The notes beneath the pieces were generated by a model that saw only the letters and a program-made list of their open reading frames with translations, searched no databases and was not told the origin of the DNA. Shown piece after piece: positions 45,257-54,500 of a stretch of 64,000 nucleotides of DNA. The DNA comes from Variovorax guangxiensis. Its GTDB lineage: Bacteria > Pseudomonadota > Gammaproteobacteria > Burkholderiales > Burkholderiaceae_C. The stretch lies in contig NZ_RXFT01000005.1 in the NCBI RefSeq assembly GCF_003952165.1, positions 372,001 through 436,000 of the forward strand. Reading direction: 5' to 3'. Every line of letters starts with the position of its first letter. Positions within the stretch are counted from its first letter, which is position 1. The translations under genes and the position numbers were made by a program.

Positions 45257-46116
45257 CCGGCGCTGCCCTCGCGCGAGAACTCGATGAGGCGCAGGTCGAG
45301 CAGCGAATGGTCGCCGGCCTCGCTGATCAGCGTGCGCTGGCCCAGGCCTGCGTACTGCTCTTCGCCGGCCAGCGGCAGCCAGTCGGTGCGGCGGCCCAGC
45401 GCGGCCTCGTCGTCGAGGCCCTCGATCTGGCCCGGATAGCGCACCGGCACCAGGCCGTTGAGCGCGCGGCCGTCGTGCAGTTCGAATTCGGTGGGGGCCC
45501 ACAGCAGGTCGACGAGGTGCTGCGGCCGGGAAAACTTGACGCGGCGCACTTCCGTCAGCGGCAGCCATGCGTAGCCCGAGGGCGTGAGCAACTCGAACAC
45601 GGTACCGATGCGCACGTCGCCGTCGCAGAGCCATTCGAAATCGCTGTGCTGCACCGGCTCGCCATCAAGCGCCTGCACGGCACGCGAATCGGAACGGTCG
45701 ACGCTGGTGAGCCTGCCATGCAGTGCGGGCGCGGCCTGCCGCGCGCTTTCGCGCAGGGCCGCGGCTTCCTCGGCACGATCCGCTGGCAGGGCTGCGGCGG
45801 CGATCAACTGCTCGACCCATTCGGCATTGCCGCCGACGATGGCCGGAGCACGTCCGCCCGACCAGAACTCGCTGCGGTGGCGTTCGCCCGAAAGCGCCAT
45901 CGAGCAGGTGACGCTGGCGGGCGTGAAAGTGGGATCCAGCTTGGTGGCGAGCTTGAGCTGGTCTTCGGCCCGCTGCCACTCTCCACGCAATGCGAGAAAG
46001 TGGCACAAGGCAAGACGCAAGCCTGCATTCTGGGGATTGGAGCGGATCTGCCGCTGTACCCATTCGGTGTGCTCGGCCACTGAGCGCTCGCCCAGTACTG
46101 CAAACCCATCGCCCAT
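45253..46116 (-). CDS. tagJ: T6SS accessory protein TagJ (ImpE family)
   Basis: A 287-residue ImpE/TagJ protein. In Pseudomonas and related systems TagJ binds the sheath protein TssB and the ClpV N-domain and may modulate recycling. The N-terminal half is TPR-like helices (HTEWVQRQIRSNPQNAGLRL; WQRAEDQLKLATKLDPTFTP). The C-terminal half is the ImpE beta domain (FEWLCDGDVRIGTVFELLT; VPVRYPGQIEGLDDEAALG). Its presence, with tssA type and gene order, places the system close to the P. aeruginosa H1-type group. It follows hcp after 134 bp that contain a terminator, so expression from the upstream promoter is likely reduced here. Confidence 0.9.
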   Translation of the reverse strand: MGDGFAVLGERSVAEHTEWVQRQIRSNPQNAGLRLALCHFLALRGEWQRAEDQLKLATKLDPTFTPASVTCSMALSGERHRSEFWSGGRAPAIVGGNAEWVEQLIAAAALPADRAEEAAALRESARQAAPALHGRLTSVDRSDSRAVQALDGEPVQHSDFEWLCDGDVRIGTVFELLTPSGYAWLPLTEVRRVKFSRPQHLVDLLWAPTEFELHDGRALNGLVPVRYPGQIEGLDDEAALGRRTDWLPLAGEEQYAGLGQRTLISEAGDHSLLDLRLIEFSREGSAG

Positions 46117-46200
46117 GAAGCTTCCTCGCTGACTTGCTGGCACGCGGCGCGAACGTTGAGAAGGCCGCCGTGCGAAGGACGGCCGTGGAGGCCGTCGGGA

Positions 46201-46234
46201 AAAACGTCGCGGCCGGCCCGAAAGGCCGGCCGCG
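46201..46234 (-). terminator. Intrinsic terminator after hcp
   Basis: On the minus strand GCGGCCGGCC (46234-46225) pairs perfectly with GGCCGGCCGC (46219-46210) around a five-base loop, followed by GAC and then five T residues from the plus-strand A run 46201-46205. It sits 17 bp beyond the hcp stop. Partial termination here would make hcp, tssC and tssB more abundant than the downstream baseplate genes, which fits their high copy number in the machine. Confidence 0.75.
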
Positions 46235-46250
46235 CATCGGGAAAAGGAGA

Positions 46251-46733
46251 TCAGGACTCCTTGTTTTCCTTGATGTTCCAGGCCAGGACCGTCTCGGCGC
46301 CCTTGCCGCCCTTGTCGGTCTGTTCCCAGTACTGCTGCTTCACCTTGGCGGCCTGGAAGGCGTACTGCACGAACACGGCGTCCGAGCCCTGTTCGGCGGT
46401 GTACTGCACCGAGGTCACCAGCACTTCTTCGAGCGTGACGCGCGTGTACTCGATCTGCGAGCCGCCGGCCTTGCACACCGACACTTCCACCTTGCCCAGG
46501 TGCTTGCCGCTTGCGCAGTTCTTCATGACGGACGGTGCCGCCTTGTCGATGCGCGCCAGAACCTGCAGGTCGTTGAAGCTGGCCTTGCCAACGCCACCGC
46601 CACCGCCGCTGACCATGTTGCCAGGCTGCGTTGCTCCCCACGCAAACGACTTGATGTCCGTCCACTCCTTGTGGTTCGAGTCCTTCGATTCGCCGTTTGC
46701 GCCTTCAACGCGCATGAACATGTCTACTGCCAT
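46251..46733 (-). CDS. hcp: T6SS tube protein Hcp (TssD)
   Basis: Hcp forms the hexameric rings of the expelled inner tube. The 160-residue length is standard. The start MAVDMFMRVEGANGESKD and central FNDLQVLARIDKAAP with LEEVLVTSVQYTAEQG are classical. A glycine run (SGGGGGVGK, about residues 42-50) lies in the extended loop that stacks rings. No C-terminal toxin extension is present. It follows tssC after 49 bp with an intact ribosome-binding site and is followed directly by a strong terminator hairpin. Confidence 0.97.
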   Translation of the reverse strand: MAVDMFMRVEGANGESKDSNHKEWTDIKSFAWGATQPGNMVSGGGGGVGKASFNDLQVLARIDKAAPSVMKNCASGKHLGKVEVSVCKAGGSQIEYTRVTLEEVLVTSVQYTAEQGSDAVFVQYAFQAAKVKQQYWEQTDKGGKGAETVLAWNIKENKES

Positions 46734-46782
46734 GATTTAAACCCCCAGAGTTATTTGCGCCCGATTCCGGGACGCCGTTGAA

Positions 46783-48291
46783 TTAGCTGCTGTCCTTCTT
46801 GTTGGATGGCAGCTTCGAAACCAGCCGCAACGACACCGTCAGCCCTTCGAGCTGATAGTGCGGCCGGAGAAAAAACTTGGCGGCGTAGTAGCCGGGGTTG
46901 TCCTCGATGGCTTCCACCTGGACTTCCGCCGCCGCCAGCGGCTTCATTGCCTTCGTGTCCTGCGACGAGGTGCCGGGGCTGCCGTCGACGTAGTTCATGA
47001 TCCAGTCGTTGAGCCAGCGCTCCATGTCCTCGCGCTCGCGGAACGAACCGATCTTGTCCCGCACGATGCACTTCAGGTAGTGCGCGAAGCGGCAGCAGGC
47101 GAACAGGTACGGCAGGCGTGCCGCGAGGTTCGCGTTGGCCGTGGCGTCGGCGTCGTAGTACTCGGCCGGCAGCTGCAGCGACTGCGCGCCGATGAAGGCC
47201 GCGAAGTCGGAGTTCTTGCGGTGCACCAGCGGCATGAAGCCGTTCTTGGCGAGCTCGGCCTCGCGCCGGTCGCTGATGGCGATCTCGGTCGGGCACTTCA
47301 TGTCCACGCCACCGTCGTCGGTCGGGAAAGTGTGCGTGGGCAGGTTCTCGACAGCGCCGCCCGATTCCACGCCACGGATCGACGTGCACCAGCCGTACTG
47401 CTTGAACGAGCGGTTGATGTTCACGCCCATCGCATAGGCCGAGTTGGCCCAGGTGTAGCGGTTGTGGGCTGCGGAGTCGGTCTCTTCCTCGAACTCGAAC
47501 TCGTCGACCGGGTTGGTGCGCGCACCATAAGGCAGGCGAGCCAGGAAGCGCGGCATGGCCAGGCCGATGTAGCGCGCGTCTTCCGAGTCGCGCAGCGAGC
47601 GCCATGCGGTGTGTTCGGTGTTCTGGAAGATCTTGGTCAGGTCGCGCGGGTTCGAAAGCTCCTGCCACGAATCCATCTGCATCACGGTGGGCGAAGCGCC
47701 GGCGATGAAGGGGCAGTGCGCGGCCGCGGCGATCTTGGCCATTTCGCCGAGCATCTCGACGTCGGGCGGGCTGTGGTCGAAGTGGAAGTCGCCGATCAGT
47801 GCGCCGAAGGGCTCGCCGCCGAACTGGCCGTACTCGGCTTCGTAGATCTTCTTGAAGAGCGGACTCTGGTCCCAGCCGATGCCCTTGTGGCGCTTGAGCG
47901 AGCGAGCGACTTCACGCTTGGATGCGCACATCACGCGGATCTTCAGCTGCTCGTCGGTCTCGGTGTTGTTCACCAGATAGTGCAGGCCGCGCCATGCGCC
48001 TTCGAGCTGCTGGAACTCCTCGTGGTGCAGGATCTGGTTGATCTGCTCCGAGAGCTTGCGGTCGATCTCGGTGATGATGGCCTGAACGGTGCGGTACGCA
48101 TCGTTGGAGACCGTGACGGTGCTTTCCAGCGCCTGCACGGCCAGCGTCTTGACGGCGTTTTCCACCGCCTCGCGGGCCTGGTCGGTCTTGGGCTTGAACT
48201 CGCGCTGCAGCAGGTTCGAGAACTCGTTCGGCTCCAGCGTCTCGACGGAAGCCGGTGCGCGCGCGGTGGTCTGTTTGGGGGCGGTGCTCAT
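46783..48291 (-). CDS. tssC: T6SS contractile sheath large subunit TssC (VipB)
   Basis: TssC forms the contractile sheath with TssB around the Hcp tube. The 502-residue length is typical. Landmarks are LLQREFKPKTDQAREAVENA (start of the sheath domain), EFQQLEGAWRGLHYLV, FGALIGDFHFDHSP, RFLARLPYGARTNPVDEF, and the C-terminal domain AHYLKCIVRDKIGS with VEDNPGYY-type motif (EDNPGYYAAKFFLRPHYQLE). It lies 30 bp after tssB, as in most T6SSs. The ATG at 48291 matches the family start. Confidence 0.97.
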   Translation of the reverse strand: MSTAPKQTTARAPASVETLEPNEFSNLLQREFKPKTDQAREAVENAVKTLAVQALESTVTVSNDAYRTVQAIITEIDRKLSEQINQILHHEEFQQLEGAWRGLHYLVNNTETDEQLKIRVMCASKREVARSLKRHKGIGWDQSPLFKKIYEAEYGQFGGEPFGALIGDFHFDHSPPDVEMLGEMAKIAAAAHCPFIAGASPTVMQMDSWQELSNPRDLTKIFQNTEHTAWRSLRDSEDARYIGLAMPRFLARLPYGARTNPVDEFEFEEETDSAAHNRYTWANSAYAMGVNINRSFKQYGWCTSIRGVESGGAVENLPTHTFPTDDGGVDMKCPTEIAISDRREAELAKNGFMPLVHRKNSDFAAFIGAQSLQLPAEYYDADATANANLAARLPYLFACCRFAHYLKCIVRDKIGSFREREDMERWLNDWIMNYVDGSPGTSSQDTKAMKPLAAAEVQVEAIEDNPGYYAAKFFLRPHYQLEGLTVSLRLVSKLPSNKKDSS

Positions 48292-48321
48292 GATGATGGC
48301 GGTCCTTGCTGCTGCTCGCGC

Positions 48322-48900
48322 TTATTCGGAAGACGTGCCGGGCGTGCCGGGCGTGCCGGCCTTTTCGTTCGCGGCTTCCACTGCCTTTGCAACGGCGGGG
48401 TTCGGGGCCGATGCCAGCGACTTCAGCAGTGCCGGGTTCTGCAGCGCCTGCGCGATCAGCTGTTCGGCGCCGTTCTTGCCGTCCATGTACGACAACAGGT
48501 TCGACAGTTCGGTGCGCGCCTCGAGCAGTTGCTGCAGCGCGCCGACCTGGCGGGCGATGCGCGCGGGCGAGAAGTCGTCCATGCTGTCGAAGGTGATGTC
48601 GACGTTCATCTGGCCGTCGCCGGTGAGCGTGTTGGGCACCTGGAAGGCAACGCGCGGCTTGATGGCCTTCATGCGCTCGTCGAAGTTGTCGATGTCCACC
48701 GCCATGAACTCTCGCTCGGCGAGGTCGGGCATCGGGTCGATCTGCTTGCCCGCGAGATCGGCGATCACGCCCATCACGAAGGGCAGCTGGATCTTGCGCT
48801 CGCTGCCGTAGATCTCGACGTCGTACTCGATCTGCACACGCGGCGCGCGGTTGCGCGCAATGAACTTCTGACCACTGTTTCTGACACGGTTGTCTGCCAT
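48322..48900 (-). CDS. tssB: T6SS contractile sheath small subunit TssB (VipA)
   Basis: TssB pairs with TssC and presents the helix recognised by ClpV. The 192-residue protein has the family start RAPRVQIEYDVEIYGSERKI, then LPFVMGVIADLAGKQ and MDDFSPARIARQVGALQQLLEAR. The C-terminus carries a short Thr/Pro/Gly repeat (GTPGTPGT) after an Ala-rich helix; this tail is longer than in many TssB proteins and probably disordered. It is preceded by an 85-bp gap after tssA, with GGAAG ahead of the ATG. Confidence 0.96.
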   Translation of the reverse strand: MADNRVRNSGQKFIARNRAPRVQIEYDVEIYGSERKIQLPFVMGVIADLAGKQIDPMPDLAEREFMAVDIDNFDERMKAIKPRVAFQVPNTLTGDGQMNVDITFDSMDDFSPARIARQVGALQQLLEARTELSNLLSYMDGKNGAEQLIAQALQNPALLKSLASAPNPAVAKAVEAANEKAGTPGTPGTSSE

Positions 48901-48985
48901 AAGCTTCCTCTTGAATCTGTAATGCGTGTGGGTACGACCCCCGGCCGGCCTCTCGGCTCGCGGGGCCCGCGACGGCCTCCGCCTG

Positions 48986-50086
48986 TTACTCCGCGCTGCC
49001 CCCGTTCAACGGACGTCCTGCAAGGCTCTCTATCTTTTGCAATCCCTCTGGCACGAGCTCTTCGATGATCTGGAAGAAGTTGAGATCCAGCAGCCGCTGC
49101 GCCCTGCGTATGAGCATGGGCGCCGGATGGCTGGGCTCCGTGCGTTCCATGAACTGGCAAGCCTTCTCGAGCAGCACCTGCACATCTTCACGGCTCGATA
49201 TTTCAATATCCTTAATAAATACCTGACGTAGGCCGGTACCGACATTTGCCGCAGTACCGCCAACAGCACCATTCGCCACGGTCCCGGCCGCACCGCCCTC
49301 TTGCGCAACGGCTCCGGCGTGGGTTTCGCCGGCCACTGCCTCCTCGACATGCGCCTGCTCCGGCAACAGTTGGGCAACGGTGCGCAACGAACGCTCGAGC
49401 CGCGAGAAATCGGGCGCCCAGCTCTGTCCCAGCGCGCGCTCGCAGGTCTCGCGAATTCGCTGCAGCAACTCCAGCGCCGCGCGCAATGCCACCACAGGTG
49501 GCGCCGCCTTTTCCTGCGCGCGCCGCACCGCGTCCTTCAACCGGCCGATACCGCCGGGGTAATCGATCTGATGATCGGTCTTGCTCGAATCGAGCAAGGC
49601 CTCGACCTGGCGCAGGCTCATCGACGCGCCTGCGCCTTCGTCGAGCAGCCGCGCATCGCGCACGCTGCGTCCCAGTCCTTCGGCTTCGGCCAATGCGGCC
49701 AGCGCATTCATGCGCGGCAGCGGGTCTTCGAAGCCGTCGTCGACGACGCGCGGATGCACGTCGTCCCAGAATCTCTGAAGCACGACGTCGACGAGTTGCA
49801 GACCTTCTACATACCCGGGCAAGCCTCGGCTCTCGGTCCAGGCCAGCGTGAGAGGCACCAGCACGCGCAGGTCTCGCGTACGCGAGCACAACTGCTTCGC
49901 GATGCGTTCCACACGGGCCCAATCGGGCGGCTCGGCGGGGATGATGGTCGAGCCGAACTGCTGTTCGCGCTTGCCCGCCGTCGCCTGGTGCAACGCCATG
50001 AAATCGGGGTCGTATTCCAGGTCTTCACCGCAAGGTAGCGGGCCCTCGACGGGCTCCTGCAATAGATCGATCTCGCTCTGCGCCAA
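48986..50086 (-). CDS. tssA: T6SS protein TssA (ImpA N-terminal type)
   Basis: TssA coordinates baseplate, tube and sheath assembly. The 366-residue protein begins with the ImpA N-domain (PVEGPLPCGEDLEYDPDF; VERIAKQLCSRTRDLRVLVPLT), followed by an Ala/Gly/Thr-rich linker (about 250-285) and a short C-terminal domain (PAPMLIRRAQRLLDLNFFQIIEEL), the pattern of short TssA proteins that remain at the baseplate. The start codon is TTG at 50086; GGGGAG lies just ahead, and the conserved N-terminal motif follows 12 residues later, so no other start fits. It is the first gene of the long leftward T6SS transcription unit. Confidence 0.93.
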   Translation of the reverse strand: MAQSEIDLLQEPVEGPLPCGEDLEYDPDFMALHQATAGKREQQFGSTIIPAEPPDWARVERIAKQLCSRTRDLRVLVPLTLAWTESRGLPGYVEGLQLVDVVLQRFWDDVHPRVVDDGFEDPLPRMNALAALAEAEGLGRSVRDARLLDEGAGASMSLRQVEALLDSSKTDHQIDYPGGIGRLKDAVRRAQEKAAPPVVALRAALELLQRIRETCERALGQSWAPDFSRLERSLRTVAQLLPEQAHVEEAVAGETHAGAVAQEGGAAGTVANGAVGGTAANVGTGLRQVFIKDIEISSREDVQVLLEKACQFMERTEPSHPAPMLIRRAQRLLDLNFFQIIEELVPEGLQKIESLAGRPLNGGSAE

Positions 50087-50125
50087 CCTCTACTCCCCTT
50101 GTTCAAACGTTTCTTAACAGCAGCA

Positions 50126-50154
50126 ATCTTGAGGGGAACAAGTGATGCGGTCAA
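50126..50154 (-). promoter_or_regulatory. Possible promoter for the tssA operon
   Basis: On the minus strand TTGACC (50154-50149) and CAAGAT (50131-50126) are 17 bp apart in the 152-bp gap upstream of tssA. The -35 box is good (five of six), the -10 box poor (three of six). The same gap contains a 7-bp inverted repeat, CTTGTTC (50098-50104) and GAACAAG (50136-50142). The gap is noticeably less GC-rich than the genes. No sigma-54 site was found here. Confidence 0.35.
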
Positions 50155-50238
50155 CAGCAACAGATTGCAACACGACTCGTATGAATTACTAAGGAGTACA
50201 CCCCTTTTTGAAACTCATACAGAACGCCTACATGCCAA

Positions 50239-51420
50239 TCAGAGCAAACCGCGCGCAGCCAGATTGCGCATCAACGCACTGATACCAAAAGTCCACATCG
50301 GCGCCTTGTCAGAATGCATCACGCGATTCACCAGGGCACCGAGTTCCGGTGCGGCAATGCGCACGCGGTCTCCCACAACGTGCGTGAATCCTTGCCCAGG
50401 CCCGTGACGATCTTGTGTCGGCGCGAACATCGTTCCGAGAAACAACATGAAGCCGTCCGGATAAGCGTGATTGGCTCCTATCGTCTGCGCCACGAGGTCG
50501 AGCGGGTCGCGGCTGATCTTCGACAGCGAACTCGAGCCCTCCAGGGTGAAGCCTTCGGGCCCCGTCACTTCCAGCTCGACGGTGATGCGCCTCACGTCAG
50601 CAATACCGAAGTGTTCATCGAACAGGCGAATGAACGGGCCGATCGCACACGACGCGTTGTTGTCCTTCGCCTTGCCCAGCAGCAGCGCGCTTCGGCCTTC
50701 GAAGTCACGAAGGTTCACGTCGTTGCCCAGCGCCGCGCCCAATGTTTCGCCGCGGCTGTTCACCGCGAGCACGACCTCGGGCTCCGGGTTGTTCCATGCG
50801 GAGCCCGGATGAATGCCTACATCGGCGCCGGTACCGACGGCTGAAAGTACGGGCGCCTTGGTAAAGATCTCCGCGTCGGGCCCGATGCCGACCTCCAGAT
50901 ACTGCGACCAGGCGCCCTGCGCTATCAGCACTTCCTTGACCTTCATCGCCTCGGGCGAGCCGGGCACGATGTCCGCGAGGTTGTCGCCGAGCACGCTGCC
51001 GATGGCCGCTCGCGTGGCTTCCGCCTTCGATGCATCGCCGCGCGCCTGCTCCTCGATCACGCGCTCGAGCAGGCTCGCAACAAATGTGACGCCGCTCGCC
51101 TTGATGGCCTGCAGGTCGCAAGGGGCGAGCAGCCAGGGCCTGCCCGTGTCGCGCGCGGCCTCGTCGCTGTTGGCAAGGGCTTCGTCGAGCGCGGCGATGC
51201 GCGGCGCGCTCCTGAGTGCGGCGCGAACCGCTTCCGCAGGTGGTGTGTTGCCTTCGAGCAGATCGCTCATGGTGGGAGCGAGCTTCGACAGGTCGTGCAG
51301 GCCACCTTCGTGAACTGCGACCAGCACGGGGCCCACGCCCGGGTGCCAGAGGCGGCCGACGAGCGTGGCGCGTCCGGCGTCGCGGGGCAGGCTGGAAGAA
51401 GTGGAAAGATCGAGCGGCAT
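50239..51420 (-). CDS. Fumarylacetoacetate hydrolase (FAH) family protein
   Basis: A 393-residue FAH-fold enzyme, cytoplasmic, metal-dependent. The metal-ligand region is seen in NPEPEVVLAVNSRGE near 215 and in the aspartate-containing segment that follows. The C-terminal VVGDRVRIAAPELGALVNRV is standard. The long N-terminal domain (about 1-110) and DGFMLFLGTMFAPTQDRHGPGQGF resemble members that dehydrate 2-keto-3-deoxy-sugar acids (XylX type) rather than true fumarylacetoacetases. It ends the catabolic operon, 101 bp after the molybdenum hydroxylase gene, so it could instead cleave a ring-opened product. Substrate is undecided between these two. Confidence 0.8.
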   Translation of the reverse strand: MPLDLSTSSSLPRDAGRATLVGRLWHPGVGPVLVAVHEGGLHDLSKLAPTMSDLLEGNTPPAEAVRAALRSAPRIAALDEALANSDEAARDTGRPWLLAPCDLQAIKASGVTFVASLLERVIEEQARGDASKAEATRAAIGSVLGDNLADIVPGSPEAMKVKEVLIAQGAWSQYLEVGIGPDAEIFTKAPVLSAVGTGADVGIHPGSAWNNPEPEVVLAVNSRGETLGAALGNDVNLRDFEGRSALLLGKAKDNNASCAIGPFIRLFDEHFGIADVRRITVELEVTGPEGFTLEGSSSLSKISRDPLDLVAQTIGANHAYPDGFMLFLGTMFAPTQDRHGPGQGFTHVVGDRVRIAAPELGALVNRVMHSDKAPMWTFGISALMRNLAARGLL

Positions 51421-51521
51421 GGCGTGGTGTCTCCGTGATGAATGTGGCTGCTACGTTGCATCGTAGCGGCGCACGCAGAAAACAGCCCGCTCGGCCGGCT
51501 CGGCACTCCTTGTCTACGGCC

Positions 51522-54500
51522 TCAGTGCCCCGGCGTCGCGCGCACGCGCGCCACCTCGGCAGGCAGGTCGGTCCACGCGGGCTCCTGCGGCGCGAAGCGT
51601 GCGCGCATGTAGCCGGCAAGCTCGGCGATCTGCCGGTCGTCGAGCACATCGCGGAAGCCGGGCATGAAGCCGATGTCGCGGCTCGCCGGCTCGCGCACGC
51701 CGTCGAGGATGGTGCGCAGCAGGTTGTCCGGCCGCGCGCTCGTGAGGTTGCTGTTGAGCGCGAGCGGCGTGTTGACGCCGAGCAGCGTGGGCCCGTTGCC
51801 GTCGTGGTGGCAAGAGGCACAGGCACTGTCGAACATGCGCTGTGCGGGGCCCAGCAGTCGCCCCTGCGTGCGCGCCGCGTTGCCCACAACCTGTTGCGCG
51901 ACAGCGGCAGGATCCGCGGCCGGCGCGGGGTTGAACGAGCCCAGATACGTGGCCATCGCGCGAATGTCCTCGTCCGGCACCTGCGCGAGCTCGCGCACAA
52001 CCTCGGCCATCGGCCCGCCCGCGACGCCGTGCCGCTGCGTGTGGCCGTTGCGCAGGTAGCGATACAACTCGTCGGCATCCCACGGCACCGCCGACTTCGA
52101 TGCGAGCTGCGTGAGCGCCGGCGCCTCCCAGCCATCGACCATCGCGCCCGACAGGAAGGCACTGCCGCCCTGCTCCGCGCCCAGCGCATTGCGCGGGGTA
52201 TGACAGGCGCCGCAATGCCCCAGGCCGTTGACCAGATAGGCACCGCGATTCCACTCCGCGCTCTGCGTGGCCACGGGCTGCATCGGCGCCGGGTCATGGA
52301 AGAGCGCGTTCCAGCCGGCCATCAGCGGGCGAATGCTGAACGGAAACTTGAGCTCGGACTTCGGCGTTTCCGCCCGCACGGCGGGCAGCGACATGAAGTA
52401 CGCATACAGCGCCTGCAGATCGTCGTCGCTGGCCTTCGCGAAAGCGGTGTAGGGGAATGCGGGATACAGGTAGTGTCCGTCGCGCGAGACGCCCTCGCGC
52501 ATCGCACGCTGGAAAGCGCTGAAGGACCAGCGGCCCAGGCCCGTCTCGGCATCCGGCGTGAGGTTCGTGGTGTAGAGCGTGCCGAAGGGTGTGTCCATGG
52601 CGCGGCCGCCCGCGTTGGCCATGCCGCCGGGTGCCGTGTGGCACACGGCGCAATCGCCGACCGAGGCGAGCACCCGGCCACGCTCGATGGTGGCCTGGCT
52701 GTAGACCGGCGCGGTGAGCGACACCGGCGCGATGGCCGATCGCCAGCCGAGCAGGCCGGCGATGACGCCGATGCCACCGACAACCAATGCAGCACCAGTG
52801 GCCCACAGCCCCTTGCGCCGAGGCCAGACCACATTGCTCCTTCCGGCACCGGGGGAAGGCCCGGATGGGGGCACGACGGCATCACCATTCCCACGCAGCT
52901 CGCCTCCCCCGCCATCTCCCGGAGGAGCCGGAGGCAGCAAGCCCTTGTTCAATTCCGCGAGCACCGTCTCCGGCGTGAATGGCGGCGCCCTGAAGCGCAC
53001 GCCCGTCGCATCGAAGATCGCATTCGCGATCGCCGCAGTGCCCGGCACCGACGACGACTCGCCCGCGCCCAGCGAAGGCTCGCCGGGCCGCGGCATGTGC
53101 ATCACCTCGATCACAGGCACTTCGCGGAAGTTGATGATCGGGTAGCCGCCCCACTCGCGGCTGGCGACCACGCCGGAAGGCAGGACGCCAGGCAGCTGCG
53201 CACCCGTCGCCGCATCCTGCTGCTGCTGCTGCTGTTGCTGCGGCGCGAATTCCACGCGCTCCTTCAGCGCGCGGCTCGTCGTCTGGATCACGTTGCCGTG
53301 CACCTGGTGCTCGACGCCCGCCGGGTTTACCAGCACCCCCGCGTCGTGCCCCACCACCACGCGGCGCACATGCACCTCGCCCGTCTTGCGGTTGACCTCC
53401 ACGTCGGCCACCCACGCGGCCCACGCCGCGCCGAAGCCCGGCCACTTGCTGTGGATGTAGCGTGCGTACGCAAAGCCCTGCCCGAAGAGGATGTCGCCGC
53501 CCTCGCCGAGCCCGCCGTCGGCGTTCTCCTGCGGCCCGGTGCGCATGCGCCAGCCGGCCTTCTGCGCGGTGGCCTGCACGAGCTCGACGGCGCGCGGGTC
53601 TTCCAGGTAACGCAGCCTGAACTGCACCGGATCGACACCCGCCGCCGTCGCCAGTTCGTCGATGTAGGACTCGTGCGCGAACGAACTCGGCAGCGCCGAC
53701 ACGCCGCGCAGCCACGAGGCGCGCACGATCGGCGCCATGTCGTTGACCTTCACGCGCAGGTTGTCGTAGCTGTAGGGCGGGCGGGCGGTGCGGTCGCCCA
53801 TCTCGAAGGCCTGCGCCACCGGCTCGATGGTACGCGTGAGCAGCAGCGCCAGCGTGGGCGCGCCGTTCGAGGGATACGAGGTTTCGAAATCGTAGGCGGC
53901 GACGTTGCCGTCGGGCATGAGGCCGCCGTCGATCTCCATGAGCTGCGCCGCGCCCTTGGGCTCCCACGCGTGTTCCTGCTCGCGCGTGAGCTGCACTCGC
54001 ACCGGCGCGCCGACGGCGCGCGCGAGCAGCGCGGCATCGGCGGCCACGTCGTCGGCGCCGTTGCGGCCGTAGCAGCCCGCCGCCTCCATGCGGACCACGT
54101 CGACCTGCACGTCCTCCACGCCCATGAGCTTCGCGAGATCGGCGCGCAGCACGTGCGGGTTCTGCGAGCCGGTCCAGCAGCGCAGTTGCATGCCGCTGCC
54201 GTCGGCGGGCTGCCAGTCGGCCAGCGCGCACGAAGGGCCGATGGAGGCATGCATCTGGTAGGGCCACACATAGGTGCGGCGCATGGGCTGCGCGGCCGAT
54301 GCGATGGCGCCGTCCACGTCGCCTTCGTCGACCAGCAGACGCTGCGTCGAGGGGTTGTCGCGCAGGGCCTGGGCGAGGTCGCCCAGGTCGGGCATGCCGG
54401 GCCACGGCTTCCACTTCACGCGCAGCTCGCGAAGGGCCTGCTCGGCGTGTTCCTCGCGCTCGGCCACGATGCCGACGAAGTCGCGGATGACGACCACTGC

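Noticed and set aside
51450..51467. GCTACG-N6-CGTAGC dyad upstream of the FAH gene
   Set aside because: Six-base stem without T run or known operator form; likely chance.
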